From: an uncultured Bacilli bacterium
Lineage (GTDB): Bacteria; Bacillota_I; Bacilli_A; RF39; UBA660
NCBI GenBank assembly: GCA_910580135.1
Contig: CAJTXC010000066.1
Span: forward strand, 1 to 7,706
Direction: 5' to 3'
Length of the DNA: 7,706 nucleotides
Below the pieces are notes generated by a model. That model saw only the letters and a program-made list of their open reading frames with translations, did not search any database and was not told where the DNA came from. A program made the position numbers and the translations under genes. Of this stretch, positions 6,289-7,706 are shown in pieces; position 1 is the first letter of the stretch; each line of letters starts with the position of its first letter.

Positions 6289-6389
6289 GTAGTTAGAAAT
6301 AGTGGTACTTCTAACTACTACTTATACACTCAAAAACACTACTTACTCCTTTATACCACTATAAAAGAACCTAGTAATTAGGTTCTTTT
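6289..6389 (+). ncRNA. Candidate pseudoknotted small RNA 2
   Basis: About 101 nt between the kinase gene and a convergent gene. A perfect 10-bp hairpin pairs 6289-6298 (GTAGTTAGAA) with 6309-6318. Nine of its ten loop bases, ATAGTGGTA (6299-6307), are exactly complementary to TACCACTAT (6354-6362), which directly abuts the terminator stem. The bases from 6306 to 6366 contain 17 C and no G, so the intervening 35-base linker (6319-6353) should be unpaired. It includes ACTCCTTT (6345-6352), which complements AAAGGAG-type SD sites such as that at 73-79. With all nine loop pairs there is no crossing nucleotide left, so probably six or seven pairs form, or the two folds alternate. No start with an SD is present. 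I recognise no known family. It could also be a 3' UTR of the kinase mRNA. Confidence 0.55.
6363..6389. terminator. Bidirectional terminator, RNA 2 / 97-residue gene
   Basis: A perfect 11-bp stem pairs 6363-6373 (AAAAGAACCTA) with 6379-6389 around a 5-base loop. The plus strand ends in TTTT within the stem and stays T-rich afterwards; the minus strand likewise reads TTTTAT. The minus-strand gene's TAG stop (6371-6373) lies inside the stem. It serves candidate RNA 2 or the kinase operon on one side and the minus-strand gene on the other. Confidence 0.85.
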
Positions 6390-6664
6390 AATTTGCTTTT
6401 TATTTTTTGAATCCAATCTTTTTGTGCCTTTGATGTTAATCTATAGCTTTTTCTTTGTTTTACAATATATTTTAATAGTAATAGCATATTATTTACAAAT
6501 TTAAGTTCTTCTGTATTGAAATTATCAATGTTATCTTCTATGAATAATAGTGCGTTATCAATCTTAGAAGCATCAAAGATTACGTTTTTAGACTTCCTAA
6601 CAGCTGGAACTAAATCGTTGTAATAAACATATAACATATCTCTTATCTTTTTTTCGTCAAACAT
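6371..6664 (-). CDS. Uncharacterised 97-residue protein downstream of sigG
   Basis: A soluble small protein with no signal peptide or membrane span. It looks mostly helical, with an acidic first half (for example FIEDNIDNFNTEE) and a basic C-terminal part (KQRKSYRLTSKAQKDWIQKIKSKLK). I do not recognise the family. The ATG has GGTGAT three bases ahead and a consensus promoter just upstream. It lies 46 bases after sigG on the same strand with no terminator between, so it may be expressed both alone and by readthrough from sigG. The charge split and helical content suggest a protein- or nucleic acid-binding role, which is only a guess. Coding is supported by the SD, promoter, terminator and length without interruption. 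Confidence 0.75.
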   Translation of the reverse strand: MFDEKKIRDMLYVYYNDLVPAVRKSKNVIFDASKIDNALLFIEDNIDNFNTEELKFVNNMLLLLKYIVKQRKSYRLTSKAQKDWIQKIKSKLKEPNY

Positions 6665-6679
6665 AAAATCACCAAAGAT

Positions 6680-6707
6680 ATTATATATATTTTTAAGTGA
6701 TTGTCAA
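6680..6707 (-). promoter_or_regulatory. Consensus promoter of the 97-residue gene
   Basis: On the minus strand, a perfect TTGACA (6707-6702), 16 bases and a perfect TATAAT (6685-6680). The -10 box is 15 bases from the ATG, so the leader would be only about 8-9 nt and start in the SD. This vegetative-type promoter suggests expression independent of sporulation. Confidence 0.7.
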
Positions 6708-6710
6708 ATG

Positions 6711-7496
6711 CTACATTATTCTTCTTTTTATGTTTTCTATTCCGCCTTTTTCAAGTCTTGATACTTGTGCTTGTGAAATACCAATTTCTTCAGCAATTTC
6801 CATTTGTGTTTTACCAATTAAAAATCTTTCGGTAATTATTTTTCTTTCTTTTTCTTTTAGTTCATCAATAGCATCATTAAGTGATATTGTAATATCCCAG
6901 TTTGATGTTTTTTCTTTATCATTTTCAAGTTGATCTTCTAAATATATTGTATCACCACCATTATTATATATTGGTTCAAACATACTTATAGGATCTCTCA
7001 TTGCATCTAGTGCAACAATAACATCTATTTCTTCTACACCTAATTTTTTAGCAACTTCTTCATTAGAAAGTTCTTTTCCTTTATCCATAAAATATTCTTC
7101 TTTAGTTTTTAAAATTTTATAGGCAAGGTCTTTTATGCTTCTTGAAATTCTAAGATTACTATTATCTCTTAAATATCTTCTTATTTCTCCTAATATAAGA
7201 GGTACAGCGTAAGTAGAAAACTTAACTCCATGACTTAGATCAAAATTATCAATTGCTTTCATTAAACCAACACATCCAATTTGAAATAAATCATCCATGT
7301 TATCACATCTATTTTGGTATTTTCTTAATATTGAAAGTACTAGTTTTAAGTTTCCTTCTGCAAGAAAGTCTCTTGCTTTTTTATCACCATTTTTAAGTCT
7401 TATAAAAAGTTCTTTTTTTTCTTTATCCGTTAAAACTTTTATATCACTCGTGTTTATTCCTGTTATTTCTACTTTATGTTTTGCTATAATAATCAC
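6711..7496 (-). CDS. sigG: RNA polymerase sporulation sigma factor SigG
   Basis: A 261-residue sigma-70 family factor that directs late forespore transcription in spore formers. The N-terminal KVEITGINTS matches the SigG-specific start of the Bacillus protein (KVEICGVDTS). Region 2 is DDLFQIGCVGLMKAIDNF (68-85) plus FSTYAVPLILGEIRRYLRDN (93-112). Region 3 contains DPISMFEPIYNNGGD (168-182), very close to SigG. Region 4 has the helix-turn-helix QMEIAEEIGISQAQVSRLEK (231-250). Length is normal. The start is unclear: no ATG exists upstream in frame before a stop. The GTG at 7494-7496 sits only one base after AAAGG; ATT (7488-7490) and ATA (7485-7487) are better spaced, and the ATA aligns with the Bacillus Met. 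In Bacillus, sigG lies after spoIIGA and sigE; here its upstream neighbour is a divergent ylmC-type gene. Confidence 0.95.
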   Translation of the reverse strand: MIIIAKHKVEITGINTSDIKVLTDKEKKELFIRLKNGDKKARDFLAEGNLKLVLSILRKYQNRCDNMDDLFQIGCVGLMKAIDNFDLSHGVKFSTYAVPLILGEIRRYLRDNSNLRISRSIKDLAYKILKTKEEYFMDKGKELSNEEVAKKLGVEEIDVIVALDAMRDPISMFEPIYNNGGDTIYLEDQLENDKEKTSNWDITISLNDAIDELKEKERKIITERFLIGKTQMEIAEEIGISQAQVSRLEKGGIENIKRRIM

Positions 7497-7510
7497 ACCT
7501 TTCTTTTTTG

Positions 7511-7538
7511 TAATGATGTGAAAGATGTTTTTTTATAC
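7511..7538 (-). promoter_or_regulatory. Possible forespore (sigma-F/G type) promoter of sigG
   Basis: On the minus strand, GTATA (7538-7534), 15 bases and CATCATTA (7518-7511) resemble the sigma-F/sigma-G pattern, with its GyATA-like -35 and CATxMTA-like -10. The match to the -10 is partial. It fits the known control of sigG by SigF and autoregulation. Predicted start is near 7505, about 10 bases before the GTG. Confidence 0.4.
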
Positions 7539-7547
7539 AAAATTTAA

Positions 7548-7555
7548 CATATAAT
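7548..7555 (+). promoter_or_regulatory. -10 element of the ylmC/ymxH-type gene
   Basis: CATATAAT contains a perfect TATAAT (7550-7555), 15 bases before the ATG. No good sigma-A -35 is present at 16-18 bases. CATATAAT is also one mismatch from the sigma-E -10 consensus CATACAAT, so mother-cell expression is possible, but the -35 side does not decide it. Confidence 0.45.
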
Positions 7556-7570
7556 TTATTGGTGATATTT

Positions 7571-7706
7571 ATGCGACTTTCTGATTTACAAAATAAAGAC
7601 GTTGTTGATATAGCATCTGGAGATAGAATAGGAAGTGTAATTGATGCTGAAATATCAAAAGAAACGGGTAATATAATGAAGTTAATAATATATGATAAAA
7701 AAGGCT
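7571..7706 (+). CDS. YlmC/YmxH family PRC-barrel protein (5' part only)
   Basis: The first 45 residues of a frame that runs off the window edge. It begins MRLSDLQNKDVVDIASG, followed by RIGSVIDAEISKETGNIMKLIIYDKKG. This is the start of the small PRC-barrel family annotated as YlmC/YmxH sporulation proteins; members are about 80-90 residues, so roughly half is seen. Their biochemical role is not established. GGTGAT (7561-7566) sits four bases ahead. In Bacillus ylmC lies near sigG on the same strand; here the two are divergent with 74 bases between, which preserves the link but not the orientation. Which paralogue this is (ylmC or ymxH) cannot be told from the fragment. Confidence 0.8.
   Translation, partial: MRLSDLQNKDVVDIASGDRIGSVIDAEISKETGNIMKLIIYDKKG

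Noticed and set aside
6302..6364. A GTG-started 20-codon frame across candidate RNA 2.
   Set aside because: No SD ahead of it, and it runs through the hairpin loop and the G-free tract; the pairing pattern explains the sequence better than coding does.
1..7706. CRISPR arrays, insertion sequences, tRNA or rRNA genes.
   Set aside because: No spaced direct repeats of the right length, no transposase-like frame with terminal inverted repeats, and no tRNA or rRNA sequence was seen.

Overview
The window is about 7.7 kb of very AT-rich DNA with standard bacterial coding: TGA acts as a stop (end of the response regulator) and TGG is read as Trp. Purine-rich Shine-Dalgarno (SD) sites, a Gram-positive style sortase, the forespore sigma factor SigG and a YlmC/YmxH-type gene point to a spore-forming low-GC Firmicute (Bacillota). 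It is probably an uncultured gut-type lineage of Bacilli or Clostridia; I cannot place it further.

Layout. (1) 31-2768: a plus-strand operon of a membrane-anchored WG-repeat protein, a 51-residue single-span membrane protein and a sortase, closed by a bidirectional terminator. (2) 2750-3025, minus: a small DUF192 protein. (3) 3145-4059, plus: a lone Flp-type pilin with its own promoter and a weak terminator, then guanylate kinase (gmk). (4) 4067-4207: a candidate small structured RNA with its own possible promoter and an intrinsic terminator; it may instead be the gmk 3' UTR. (5) 4240-6226: an OmpR-type response regulator and sensor kinase with an ATGA overlap. (6) 6255-6389: a second candidate RNA, with a 10-bp hairpin, a loop complementary to a 3' segment, a G-free tract and a terminator shared with the convergent gene. 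(7) 6371-7496, minus: a 97-residue protein of unknown function and sigG. (8) 7571 to the window edge, plus: the 5' end of a ylmC/ymxH-type gene, divergent from sigG.

How the genes may work together. The first 6.2 kb is mostly cell envelope and sensing: extracytoplasmic WG repeats, a sortase, a pilin and a two-component system. The right end is sporulation. No LPXTG-type sortase substrate and no Tad pilus assembly gene is present, so partners for the sortase and pilin must lie elsewhere. The most unusual signals are non-coding: the two candidate RNAs, a promoter-SD-ATG layout repeated with identical total spacing before three genes, and a sigG start with no ATG.
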